From: Kipferlia bialata
Taxonomy: Eukaryota > Fornicata
Direction: 5' to 3'
Length of the DNA: 35,743 bases
Assembly: GCA_003568945.1 (NCBI GenBank)
Contig: BDIP01000020.1
Location: 1 to 35,743, forward strand
Shown: positions 22,230 through 32,314 of the stretch, in pieces
How positions within the stretch are numbered: position 1 is the first letter of the stretch
Layout: the number at the start of each line of letters is the position of its first letter
Translations under genes and position numbers: made by a program
The notes under the pieces: model-generated
Told to the model about the DNA's origin: nothing
Seen by the model: the letters and a program-made list of their open reading frames with translations, nothing else
The model's database searches: none

Positions 22230-23435
22230 ATGAATAGGATCAAGTGGGAAGAGAGAATGAGGGAGAGAGACAGGGAGAAGTGCACAGTTGAAGAGTGGAG
22301 CATCAAACACCCCTTACAGTGTGATGTGACCCTGCCCCCTTTCAACGCATGGGTGGCTGTGAGTGAGACGCAGAGCCTGGCCCTGCCTAGTGGGTGTATG
22401 TACACACTGCTGTCAGACGGAAACATATCAAAGGTATGTGACTCTTTATCTATGATAGAACTGTCAAGCTCGTACTGGGTATCATATAGGGGAATATGAA
22501 TATATATCGATACTATGAGTACATCTCTCTCTTCAATATATACTATAGACCAACTGAATCTCACTCAGGTCATCATAGATGTCCCAGACAGTATCCAGAA
22601 TGATCTCAAGAGGGAGCTCCGTCTCTTCAGCCTTGAGGACAGGGTATATGTACAGGGTACTCTCGACCTGCACTGTCTGTCCTTGGACACACTCACCTGG
22701 CGCCTAGTATCCCATCGCAAGTTCCCCTTCTGCGGCACAAAGACCCACTTTGTCCTGGACGGCCAACTGTACGCGATACGGTATTGCCTTCTCGACCCAA
22801 ACGTACCCGAGTTGAAGTATGGCCGCTTTGAAACAGTGAGGCTAGACCCAGAGAGAGAGGAGGACGGGTGGGTTGCACTTGAGGGCCGAAAGAGGTTCTG
22901 GCCCAAGCATAAAGGTGCCCTGGCGGCGGTAGTGGGGTCCTCTGCATACACATTTGACAGACACGGCTATCTGTGGCGGTTCAACACAAAGGAGGGGTGG
23001 GTCCACTTGCACTTCCCTCAGCTGCTAGCCCCCTATGAGTTCTTTAGAAGTGGGCACAAGAGAAGGATCATGCGGCTGTCTGAGTGGGTGGAGAGCGACT
23101 TGATGCTCCACATAGGCCCAACTGTACTCTTACCAGTAGGGCGGTGTCTACTCATCCTCATTTCTCGGCGTCCCAAATTCAACGACAGGGCTATATTTAC
23201 CAGAGTGTTGGTGTATGACACTGTGCGCGGTTCAGTTAGGAACCTGGGAGTGTTGAGGCGACTTGACGTTCTGAACGGAGCTCTCTTCTTCAAGGGGAGT
23301 GTTGTTTCTCTCCACCGTCCATACGGGTCTGTGCACAGTGTGTCTGTGATAGGACCTGGGTATGCCTATCCAGAGGAGGATATGCGGTGGGCAGACGAGG
23401 ATGAGGGGGCTGTTACGCTAAGAGAGGAGATATGA
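22230..23435 (+). CDS. Unknown protein, possible beta-propeller
   Basis: Exons 22230-22433 and 22569-23435 (TGA) give 356 residues. After a charged helix (WEERMRERDREKC) the rest is beta-strand-rich with short aromatic/Gly turns spaced about 45-55 residues apart: MYTLLSDGN, VYVQGTLDLHCLSLDTLTW, THFVLDGQLYAIRY, SSAYTFDRHGYLWRFNTKEG, RCLLILISRRPKF, GALFFKGSVVSLHRPYGSVH. That rhythm recalls Kelch-type propellers, but the diagnostic GG doublets are missing, so this is inference. The ATG at 22230 follows an acceptor-like TTGCAG at 22220, and G + AGAGAGAG joins in phase with the Trk-like exon ending 22012, so this may be the C-terminal part of one fused gene. The large second exon is unbroken, unlike the genes to its left. 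Confidence 0.65.
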
Positions 23436-23901
23436 TTACCATATTAATATAGCACAATGGATTCAACTGCACTATTTGGAGGATATTGTTGTGCCGCTAT
23501 CATCATAAAGTCAATATCGCAGTCATTAGTAGTTGGCGATTTGTAAGTGAGTAAGTGGCATTCCGTGACCACACAGAATCTGTGTTTTTTTTTGGAAAGG
23601 GGTCTAGCCACATCGTATCTTGCTTCAATCAGTGATATGCCTTGATATGCCTTCTCAGCCGGGACTCAGTCCAAATCGGTAAGTGTGCGTCTATCATTGA
23701 AGAGATGATGTAACGCTGCCGTTGAGGTTTGTATACAAGTGCGGCGTCTTGTCCTGAGTGGCCGGTCCTACGACTCCTTCCCTACTACTACCTCTCTCTC
23801 TCTCTCTCGATATCCCTGTGTACAACTATCCTCGCTCCCATCCTGACCCATTCGGTACCATACACCAGATCTCCTATCCACGACGGTATATCTCATATAT
23901 A

Positions 23902-23938
<37 letters not shown>

Positions 23939-23970
23939 TTTCCCCCCTCTCTCCTCACTCTCACCCTTAG
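23436..23970. other. Intergenic region and 5' part of the LRRC49-like gene
   Basis: Holds the 3' end of the previous gene and the missing 5' exon(s) of the next. A candidate upstream exon ends with donor GTATAT at 23885, but its phase does not match exon 23971, so it is not accepted. A small tandem repeat (GATATGCCTT twice) lies at about 23635-23655. Confidence 0.4.
23903..23935 (+). repeat. 33-base poly-C tract before an acceptor
   Basis: An unbroken run of 33 C followed by CT-rich sequence and the acceptor CCCTTAG at 23970, in the intron that precedes the first visible LRRC49-like exon. Confidence 0.95.
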
Positions 23971-26210
23971 GACAAGTCTGGGCTGACCTCCATCCCCATC
24001 TTCTCGTCTGAGACCAATGTGCGCATGCTCAACCTCCAGGGCAACAGGGTGCAGATTGTACAGAACCTGGACCACCTGCCCAACCTCATCTTCCTCGACC
24101 TCTACAACAACCACCTCTCCTCCTGTGGGGGCATCGACACACAGGCACCCAGGCTCCAGATACTGCTGCTGGGCCGCAACCAGCTGACTGATCTGCACGG
24201 GGTGGAGGGACTGGTGGACCTCGACATCCTGGACGCCCACTCTAATCGGATAGCACACGTCAGACCCGAGGGGCTGCCTCTCTCCCGCCTCTCCCATCTA
24301 CGTATCCTCAACCTGTCCGACAACGCATTAGGGGTGATCCCTGCGGCTGTGGCGGCTCTCCCAGCCCTGGCAGAGCTGAACCTGAGGCGCAACAAGATCA
24401 CCCACACAGAGGGGCGGGCCCTCACTGGGTGTCCCTCCCTGGCCCGGCTCTTCCTGTCCTCCAACCAGATCTCATCCCTCGACGACGTGGCACCCGTCTT
24501 CCGCCTCCCCGCTCTCACCGAGCTGTCTCTCTCTGGCAACCCTGTGGCCGAGGACCCTGGGTATGTGGACGACATCCAGCAGCGCACCAAGAGCAGCCGG
24601 GCCTTTGCCTTGGTAGGGGATGCCAAGAAGACCCGGGCCAGGCCCTCCTCTGCCAGACCCACGAGGGAGAGAGAGAGGGTGGACTCGGGGCAGGGGGAGA
24701 GGCGCACCCGGCCCATGTCTGCCAGGCACCCCGGGGGGCAGAGGGATAGGGGGGACAGGGAGGCACTCACCCCAAGGCGGAAGTCTGCCCCAGAGCCAGT
24801 GGCAGGCCCCACCGACATAGCATACCCCGTCACTGCACCCTCTAGGCAGTACTGGAGAGACATCGAGAGGGGGGGCAGCACGGGTGTGGCCGAGGAGGGG
24901 TCCAAGTACGTCGTGTACTCCCCCTTTGCCGAGGTCAGGCTGTGCTCTGCGGGTAGGACCAGCCTGGCTAGACCCCTATCAGTCAAGGCAGGCACCTCCG
25001 TCGAGAGGTCTCTCTCTGAGTGTAAGCACCAGCCCTTTTTCGACTTTGCCATTTATGGCCCCGTGTCCCTGGCCTGCCTCCCCTCCCTTGCCTCCTCCCT
25101 CACCCCATTCGTGGCATCACTCCTCTTAGGTCGGTCTGGCCCAGGGATCCCGGCAGCCAGGCTGTCATCGTCAGGTATCCACTCTTTGTCGATGTATACT
25201 ATACTTGTACATTATTTGTTGCACGTAGTCACCCTAACGCAGGTGCTGTCCTGCTGTCCGGCCCTGTGCAGGACATGCCCTATCACTACCCCCCTGCTGC
25301 GCCTGCCAAGAGAGAGACCTCTGCCCCTGTGAGGAGGGAGTCCTCTGTCCCCCACCCCCCCTCTGACTCCTCCTCTTCCTCTGAGTCATCCTCCTCCTCA
25401 GACTCATCGGACTCCAGTGACGCAGAGGGGTCGTCATCGGATGATGCACACGAGGACCAGGAGGCGGAGGCCCCTGTGTCAGAGACACCCTCCCAGGCCA
25501 AGGCGAGACGGCCCTTGCTAGTACCCAAGCAGGAGGGGGTCGACACCAGTGGCCTGTTCACTCAGACCCACACGGTCACAGCCCTCACGCTAGTCCACGT
25601 GCCGTTGTTCCGCACTGGGGGTCCCCCCTCCAAGCGCACTCCCCCTGGCCTGCCCAGCGACTGTGACCAGGCCCTGTCCTTGGTAGAGGCCACTGGGGTC
25701 AGGTCCCTCAGACGCCTCACCCTCGTGCACTGCAACCTGTGCCACCTGGCAGAGCTGGCTGTGCTGCTAGGCCCCCTCCGCATATCAGAGCTGCTCATCA
25801 GGGACTGCCCCATCCTCTCACTCAAGCTGCTCATACCCTTCATCGCATACAGGTTCCCAAGTATAGAGCGGTTTAATGGGCGCCGGATCACGAGTAAGGA
25901 GAGGTCCACCGCCAAGGTCAGGTTTGGCCCAGTTGCCTCCCTCTTCTCCAAGGTGTCCAGCCAGCAGCGGTACCGTCTCCTCCCCGTCCATCTGAGGAGT
26001 GCCGTGTCTCCTGGCCAGCCCACAGGGCAGTACGCCGGACTCCCCCCCTCGAGGTCAGGGTCCAATGTGGATGCACCGGTCAGGGCCATGCTGGATGGGT
26101 GTGTGGTGGGGGACATACGCACACGCATCATTGACAGCGAGATCAGTGACGCGCTCAAGACGTATGAGACGGCAGGCGACCAGGATTCCGCCGATCTCCT
26201 CAGAGTGTGA
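23971..26210 (+). CDS. LRRC49-like leucine-rich-repeat protein, 5' end missing
   Basis: Exons 23971-25174 and 25243-26210 (TGA) give 723 residues. Residues 1-190 hold SDS22-type LRRs of about 22 residues: LTSIPIF, VRMLNLQGNRVQIVQNLDHL, LIFLDLYNNHLSSCGGI, LQILLLGRNQLTDLHGVEGL, LDILDAHSNRIAHV, LRILNLSDNAL, LAELNLRRNKITH, LARLFLSSNQISSLDDV and LTELSLSGNPVAED. Order and wording match LRRC49, including the FLDLYxN and LNLRxNxI repeats and the capping Y after the last repeat. A disordered Arg/Ser/Pro region follows, then a Ser/acidic tract (about 25367-25450), then a second short LRR block with IERFNGRRITSKERSTA, which mirrors the LRRC49 C-terminal cap. LRRC49 is a subunit of the tubulin polyglutamylase complex, so a ciliary or centriolar role is likely. 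No ATG precedes the LTSIP segment; at least one upstream exon is needed. Confidence 0.85.
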
Positions 26211-26328
26211 TACACTGGCTGCTTCAGTGTGTTTGTACAATTTCTATAGTGTTGTTGGGTGTAGTGTAGTTGGGTATTCCCATTGTGTTGGAGCCTCATT
26301 CTTTACGCGATCTATTTGAACATGTGAT

Positions 26329-26334
26329 AATAAA
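26329..26334 (+). terminator. Putative poly(A) signal AATAAA
   Basis: Canonical hexamer 119 bases after the LRRC49-like stop codon and about 60 bases before the UTP12 stop codon of the opposite strand, so the two 3' UTRs probably overlap. Confidence 0.55.
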
Positions 26335-26393
26335 GAGGCAATGCGTCAGCACTGAGTGTGTGAGTCCCTAGCTATATAGTTACTGCATGAGAG

Positions 26394-29300
26394 TCACTCG
26401 ATGTCACCGAACAGCAGCTGCTGGGCCCCCATCCGGGCAGACCCTGCGTTGAGTAGCAGGATATCCTCGTAGTCGCAGAGGAAGGCGTCTACCCTGGCCA
26501 CCAGGGTGGATAGGATGGTGGGGCAGGAGACAGAGAGCTGGGGGTGGAAGGCCTCAGTGATAGAGGCAACCACACCGCCGACAAACTCAGCAGTCTCTAG
26601 GGAGAGCACCTCCTCCATGAGAATCAGCAGGGGCTCCACCAGCTCCAGAGAGAGGTAGCGCAGGGCGGAGGAGAGAGAGGGGGCTGGGATGGCGTCTCTG
26701 AGGACGTGCAGGGTGTACTGAGCTGGGGACCGACCCAAGAGCATAGGGTTGGACCCAGCCTCGCCGTTGCCCAGCTTCTCCTGCCAGGCCATGTGCACTG
26801 CATCTCTGAGAGTGTCACCCACATCCCTGACATGTACAGTGTCTAGGGAACCAACGCCTCCTCTGGTGGCGCCCTCTCTGATCTCAGCAATCTGGTCCCA
26901 CCCTCCCCCTTGCCGCTCACCGGCAGCGAGGGCGGCGTCCACCTGCCTCCTCTCCTCGTCAGCTAGGAAGGTGGCCTCATCTGTCTGGAAGTACACACGG
27001 ATGTCACGGCCCTGGCCAGCTGCCACGACAGCCCTCTTGGCACCTGCCAGACAGGACAGGGGAGCGGGGGTGGAGAGGGTCTGCACCCTGGCCCAGGTGT
27101 CGGCATCCCAGAACACAACCTGGCGTCAGGGTATATATACATATGCATCAGCTGTATATGTATTCACTGTGTATATGTGTACCCATATGTGTACCCACCT
27201 GTCCGTCCTGTCCACATGTCATGACGTGGTGGGTGTCCCTCACAAAGTGCACTCCAGTGACTGGGCCGTCATGGCCACGCATGGCCCTAAAGGTAAGAAA
27301 GAGAGGTGGGAGTACAATGAGTCACCAACATATGTAGTGTATATACAGCTGCTACCCTACCTGTGACAGTCTCCAAATGCCCCACCCCAGATACGCAGTG
27401 TCTTATCAGCAGAGCCAGTGGCCACAAGCTCCCCATCTGCTGACACACTAATGTCCCTAACTGGAAGGTGGTGTCCGTACAGAGTGAAGACTGGCTTGAG
27501 GGTGTCGCTGTGGACCACCCTCACTGAGGAGTCAAGCAGGGCGGCGTAGATCCTAGCGCCATGCATGCACACACATGACACGGCATCCCCCATATCGGCA
27601 CTCCTGTCCAGGAGCAGTCCCAGCCTGGGTCCCCCTGTTTCCTGCTCTGCCTCCTCAGACTCATCCTCAGAGTCACTGTGCTCAGACTCAGACAGCATGT
27701 CGCCCTCCACCATCTCCAGCCTCCATACTCTGATCATGTGGTCGCTGCCCACACTCACAACCTCTCCGTCACCCAGGGCAAGGCCTGTGACACTGCCCTT
27801 GTGGCCCCTCAGTCTCTCGCACACCCTGCCGTTCACCATATCAACCACCTCCAGCACACCACCAGCAGTGCCAATCACACAGTGCGTGTTACCAGGCAGC
27901 AGCACTGCGCACCTGGGCTTAGATGACACACATGTCACAGTGGCAATGGGTCTGGACGTGGTGGACCTGTGCAGCAGGGCACGGCCTGGGGACACAGTCA
28001 GCACCACATCTGCCTGTGCAGAGATGTCTAGGCATGTGATGCTCTCCCTGTGGCCTGGGCCTGCCAGGGCATAGCGGTTCTCCTTCTCCACAGTCTCCCC
28101 CTCCTCCTCCCCGCCTGTCTCCCTCACCCTGTGGAGTATGGCAGAGTTGTTGGCCAGGGACACCAGCACATCTGTCCCCCTAGGGTCTGCCCTGGTGACC
28201 CTGGCCTTGTGCAGCCAGGACTGGCCCCTCATGGCAACCACATCAGTACCTAGGAAGGGGACAGCCACAGCCACGTCCTCGTCTCCTGCTGCCTTCCTCT
28301 CCTTCTTCTCCCTCCTCTTGGTGCGCCTCTTGTGCTGCTTCATCGCAGAGGCCATGTTCCTGACAGTGCCCGATATGCACCTCCTCTTGCCCCACACAGC
28401 CACCTTGGCCACGTTGTCAGACAGAGAGAGAGAGGTCACCATGGATACGTCCTTGCCCTCCTTGGGGGCACCCGACGCACCCACAGCGGGGCCTGCACTC
28501 ACGCCAGACACAGGGAAGGGGATGTCCACAGTGCCGATGAGGTACAGGCACTGGGAGACAGAGGGGGCTGCCAGGTCAGCAGCCAGCTCTGTACCGTCCA
28601 CTGAGGCAGTCTCAGTCTCAGCAGGTACCACCTCAGCCGACACGTCTCCCTGGAGGGGTGCCCCAGACAGAAGCACTGTCTCTGCTGTGCCGTATAGCCT
28701 GAGCACGGCCTCCCCCTTGACAGCCACAAGCACAAGGCTGGTGAAGGTGCCAGCGATGATGCCACCCTTCAGTATCTGACCAAGGGCCACCCTCTCGGCA
28801 TCCCCCAGGTCTCTCTCCTTGGCCCTCTCTGCCAGCCTCCTGACCACAGCCGCACTCCACTCATTCTCTACTGCTGCCACTCCCACAATCACATCGTTGA
28901 GGGCAGAGGACTGGATGCAGGTCTGGGTGGTGAGGTCAAACACACGCAGCACCTTGTCACCTCCTCCACTCACAATGCACTGGCGGCCCTTGCTGCGCAC
29001 CAGGGCACTAGCGTTGACTGGAGCCGAGTGTGCCCTGACCCTGATCAAGGCAGACATGGTGAGGGTGTCCCACAGCACAGAGGTAGTGTCGGCAGAGGAG
29101 GACACAAGACGGTCCCCGTTGAAGGCCAGGTGGGTGATGCACGACGTGTGTGCGTGGAGGGTGGCCTCTATGCTTGGGAACTGATCCTCTGAGGTCAGGC
29201 TGAACAGCTTGATACATCCATCGTGGAACCCAAGGGCAGCCACGCCTGTCGCAGCGTGGAAGGCCACGGCAGTCACCTCCTGCATCTCTGTGTTCTCCAT

Positions 29301-29459
29301 CCGCTTGACCAGCTGGCCCTGCCTCATGTTCCACATCTGACCCATCTCCCAGGCTGCACACACTGCAGTGTTGTTGGTGGGGCCCATCACAGCACCGGCC
29401 CCACTGCACACCATCCCAAGGACCGTCTCAGGTTCCCATTTCAGATAGGAACGTGGCAT
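26394..29459 (-). CDS. UTP12: UTP12 / WDR3 (DIP2), small-subunit processome WD40 protein
   Basis: Exons 27361-29459, 27199-27286 and 26394-27119 (TGA) give 970 residues, close to the family's usual 940-950. The N terminus has MPRSYLKWEPETVLGMVCSG (family: YxRYxxxxxFGxI), then two WD40 propellers, seen in TAVAFHAATGVAALGFHDG, HTSCITHLAFNGDRLVSSS, SADTTSVLWD, GGGDKVLRVFD, HKGSVTGLALGDGEVVSVG, HHLPVRDISVSADGELVATG and HDGPVTGVHFVRDTHHVMTC. A basic insert (KQHKRRTKRREKKERK) is a likely nucleolar signal and an acidic loop lies before the last blades. The C-terminal 200 residues are the DIP2/UTP12 domain, with NPMLLGRSPAQYTLHVLRD matching WDR3 NPILxxxxxxxYVLxxF. Role: part of the UTP-B complex in early 18S rRNA processing in the nucleolus. 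The ATG at 29459 is the first in frame and fits the conserved start. Confidence 0.93.
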
Positions 29460-29648
29460 GCAACAGCAAACTACTACTGGGGACCTAGACTGCTGTCGCT
29501 ATTGCAAAGGAAGATATGTACCTGGTTGCTCGGTTGAAAACCCTTTTGGGATTTTTGATTTCTCAGAAGGCTGGTTGAGCCGCAAAATGACTCTTCACTG
29601 CAATGAGTCTTGCAAGAAAGATACATGCGTCCTTCTTAGAGTCACGAC
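29460..29648. promoter_or_regulatory. Compact bidirectional promoter region
   Basis: Only 189 bases separate the ATG of UTP12 (-) from the ATG of the next gene (+), so promoters and 5' UTRs of both must share it. It is AT-richer than the flanking exons. No core element can be named. Confidence 0.5.
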
Positions 29649-31919
29649 ATGCTTAAGCTGGATATCAGAACCCCAGGGATGGGGGAGACGGTCTCCTGGG
29701 TGCTGACTGCCACTGTATCTGTGTCTGCTGCGCTGTCCTCACTGCTGATATCCCCTCTTGGGAGAATAGTCGTAAACCTCCCCTGTTTCGAGGCATCACT
29801 TGCTGTGTATGTCTTGATCCAGGTCCTCTATCAGCGGAAGCATTACAACGCCTGTGTGGGACGGCAGTCTATGTTCCCATCAGTAACAGGACTCGCAGTC
29901 ACTGCAACTAAGTGTCCCATTCCAGTTGATGGCGGTGTAGTCGACACTGAGTATCACACATTCCAGCATCCTGTGGACCCTGCCCTGGTTGAGCTTGAGC
30001 ACTCTCTCCACCGTGTGCAGAGTGTGTTCCAGGATGCACAGCGCATGGCCATCATGGCATCCAGACAGCTGATGTCCCCGGCCTCCCCTTTGAGACAGCC
30101 TTCTGGGGCAGAGTCTGATGCCATTACTCAAGCAGTCAGTCCTACCAGTCGTGGTGTCCACACACCTGGTAGTGAGCTGGGCAGTCTGGTGGTTGTCGAT
30201 GGATGCACTTCGAGTCAGGTGTCTGCCCTCACCGACGCTCTCTCCTGCCGAGACATACCCCACCAGGTAGAGGATGTGTGTGGTGAGCGGTGTGTGGTGG
30301 CTGCATGTGCTCCAGATGCGATGCGTGTGTGTGCTGTGTGTCTGCTGTCCCACCCTGACCCAGATGCCTCTGCACACATGCTTGACCTCTCCAGCAGCCA
30401 CGGGCCCCTACCCCTCTTCGTCGCACCCCACCCGGCACCCCCTATACCCTCAGCCGAGATGCGCCGTGTGATGGGGCCCCTTCGTCCTGTCCTCAGGAGA
30501 TGGCTGCCGTGGCTGCTGCACCAGGGCCGTCTTGTGTGTGGGTGTCTGCCAGAGGGTGGAGAGCCTAGTCTGCTTGTGGGACCATCTGTCAGAGGGGTGC
30601 AAGTCACACGTGCCCCAGAGGAGTTTGGGGATGAGGGTACCTCTCCCCCTCTGCTCTTCTCCCTGCAGAAGTGTGACCCTGTTATGCCCATCCTCACCCC
30701 TCTGAAGGACTCCTCTGGTGAGTCAGTGGACAGCTCCCTCTCCCTTGGAAATCAGACCCCTGTCAGACCACTGCTGCCGCTCCCCTCCAGGGTCAGCACC
30801 ACCCTTGTCGTCCATGCCCTGTCGATATCAGGCACAGACATCAGACCGGTGCCCCAGAGGGAGTCTCCCATGCCCAGTCTGCAGCGCATGCCGTGTCGGT
30901 GGGCGTACCCTGACAGCACTGTGTTCCACCCCTTGCTCTCCCATGTGTCTGACAGTGGGGTGTCACAGGGTGAGCCCCTCCCCAGCCTGCTCCACATACA
31001 GTCTGGTGCATGTGCAGACACCCCCACCTCGCCTGTCAGTTACACCGAGGACGTGTCTCCCCACGTGGCAGAGCTATGCGTCTCCACCCAGATCCAGGAC
31101 GCCCCCTCCTCCACACACGGCCTCACCTACCGTCTGTACCTCCACTCCCTTGTACTCGACCAAGGCGATGTCTCTGTCTCTCTGTGTGTGGGGGATGTGT
31201 CGGTGATGCGTCTGAGTGTGTCTACCGGGGTATGCACTATGGTCACAAGGGCAGGGCCCCTCTCCATCAGTGTCGGGGACCTGTCTGCCCATGACGAGGT
31301 GTGCATGACCCTTTATGACACCCTCAGGGTAGGGGAGCAGGTGCTCTCAATAGCCGTGGGGTCAGTGGGGTATGGGTGTTACCCTCTGACAGTGGGAGAG
31401 AGACCCGTGTCGCTCTTTGTGACTGTGACCTCCCCTGAGGCTCCCCAGGGCCCAATGGACGTCGTCATCGATGCATGTGTGGAAGTGGATTCGGCTCTCT
31501 CCCCCCAGCGCTCCACCCTGCGGCGTCTGACCACGGACCCCCTCACCCGCCGCTCCATCTCCTCTGTGATGTCACCAGATGGGTCTGTGTCTCTGTTGGC
31601 CATGCTCGAGGCCTGTCTGGCAGAGCCCCTCTCCGATGTGGCGGCTGGTCTGCTGCTGGGCCTGGTCAGAATGGTGGTTCCTGCCTCTGTCGCCTGTGAC
31701 ATGGCCTTGTCACACGTCCAGTGGGCCCTGCTGGTGGAAGGATGGGTGGGGGGACTAGGCCTCGGGGTGTTCTGGTCCCGCACCCCTGTCGGTGCATCTC
31801 TCTTCCACTATCTAGAGGAATATGGGGCAGAGGGGCCTATGCCCCCAGAGATGACAGCAGGGCTGGAGTCTGCTGTGGAAAGTGCATATGACTCTATCAA
31901 TACTGTTCTCAGACGGTAG
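29649..31919 (+). CDS. Intronless 756-residue protein, unknown; possible N-terminal membrane anchor and C2-like fold
   Basis: One unbroken frame from ATG to TAG. Residues about 15-35 (WVLTATVSVSAALSSLLIS) and 48-62 (EASLAVYVLIQVLY) are hydrophobic and could anchor the protein. A helical segment follows (LVELEHSLHRVQSVFQDAQR). The middle is Ser/Pro-rich, with a stretch SLVVVDGCTSSQVSALTDAL. Residues about 490-620 are beta-rich: YRLYLHSLVLDQGDVSVSLC, PLSISVGDLSAHDEVCMTLY, DTLRVGEQVLSIAVGSV. The pattern of strands with D-E-x-x-x-x-L-Y-D-T resembles C2 domains, which is inference. The last 100 residues are predicted helical. Codon choice matches the UTP12 gene opposite (C/G-ending), which supports a real gene. 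No family is recognised and no function is claimed. Confidence 0.75.
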   Translation: MLKLDIRTPGMGETVSWVLTATVSVSAALSSLLISPLGRIVVNLPCFEASLAVYVLIQVLYQRKHYNACVGRQSMFPSVTGLAVTATKCPIPVDGGVVDTEYHTFQHPVDPALVELEHSLHRVQSVFQDAQRMAIMASRQLMSPASPLRQPSGAESDAITQAVSPTSRGVHTPGSELGSLVVVDGCTSSQVSALTDALSCRDIPHQVEDVCGERCVVAACAPDAMRVCAVCLLSHPDPDASAHMLDLSSSHGPLPLFVAPHPAPPIPSAEMRRVMGPLRPVLRRWLPWLLHQGRLVCGCLPEGGEPSLLVGPSVRGVQVTRAPEEFGDEGTSPPLLFSLQKCDPVMPILTPLKDSSGESVDSSLSLGNQTPVRPLLPLPSRVSTTLVVHALSISGTDIRPVPQRESPMPSLQRMPCRWAYPDSTVFHPLLSHVSDSGVSQGEPLPSLLHIQSGACADTPTSPVSYTEDVSPHVAELCVSTQIQDAPSSTHGLTYRLYLHSLVLDQGDVSVSLCVGDVSVMRLSVSTGVCTMVTRAGPLSISVGDLSAHDEVCMTLYDTLRVGEQVLSIAVGSVGYGCYPLTVGERPVSLFVTVTSPEAPQGPMDVVIDACVEVDSALSPQRSTLRRLTTDPLTRRSISSVMSPDGSVSLLAMLEACLAEPLSDVAAGLLLGLVRMVVPASVACDMALSHVQWALLVEGWVGGLGLGVFWSRTPVGASLFHYLEEYGAEGPMPPEMTAGLESAVESAYDSINTVLRR

Positions 31920-32314
31920 TAAGGTGTTTGGTCAGGTTCTGTCTGTCGCTCTTGTTTTCTGAGAATTGTGATAAGTAACTCTGAATAGATGGCACAATAT
32001 CCGTCGAGGTCGATGGTTGTGTACAGTACGTTATCCTGCTTGGGGTATCCATGGCGACCAAGAATATGGCTACAAGTATATGGCTTTGAGTCATTGTTAT
32101 GGGCAGAGAGACTCAGATGTGACATGCGCTACACCCCTTTGAACTTTTGGAAACAAAAACAGAGCATCACCAAATCGAGCCCCAGCCTGACGCTTTAAGC
32201 AGCGATTACCTGTTTCTCACACGTCGTGGGAACAGGCCACGCACTGTGTTTCAGGAATAGTGGAAATAGGGACTCTTAGGCCGTTTTAGTTGCGGGCGGC
32301 AGCTCCTAAGTGAG
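31920..32314. other. Intergenic region before the FKBP15-like gene
   Basis: These 395 bases hold the 3' end of the previous gene and the promoter of the next. Base composition is clearly more AT-rich than the exons on either side. I see no repeat, no AATAAA and no RNA gene. Confidence 0.45.

Noticed and set aside
23730-23885. Candidate first exon of the LRRC49-like gene ending at donor 23885
   Set aside because: Its phase-0 frame contains a stop and has no ATG; other phases do not match the next exon.
24102-25052. Minus-strand frame of 316 codons opposite the LRR block
   Set aside because: Shadow of regular LRR codons; the plus strand has clear LRRC49 similarity.
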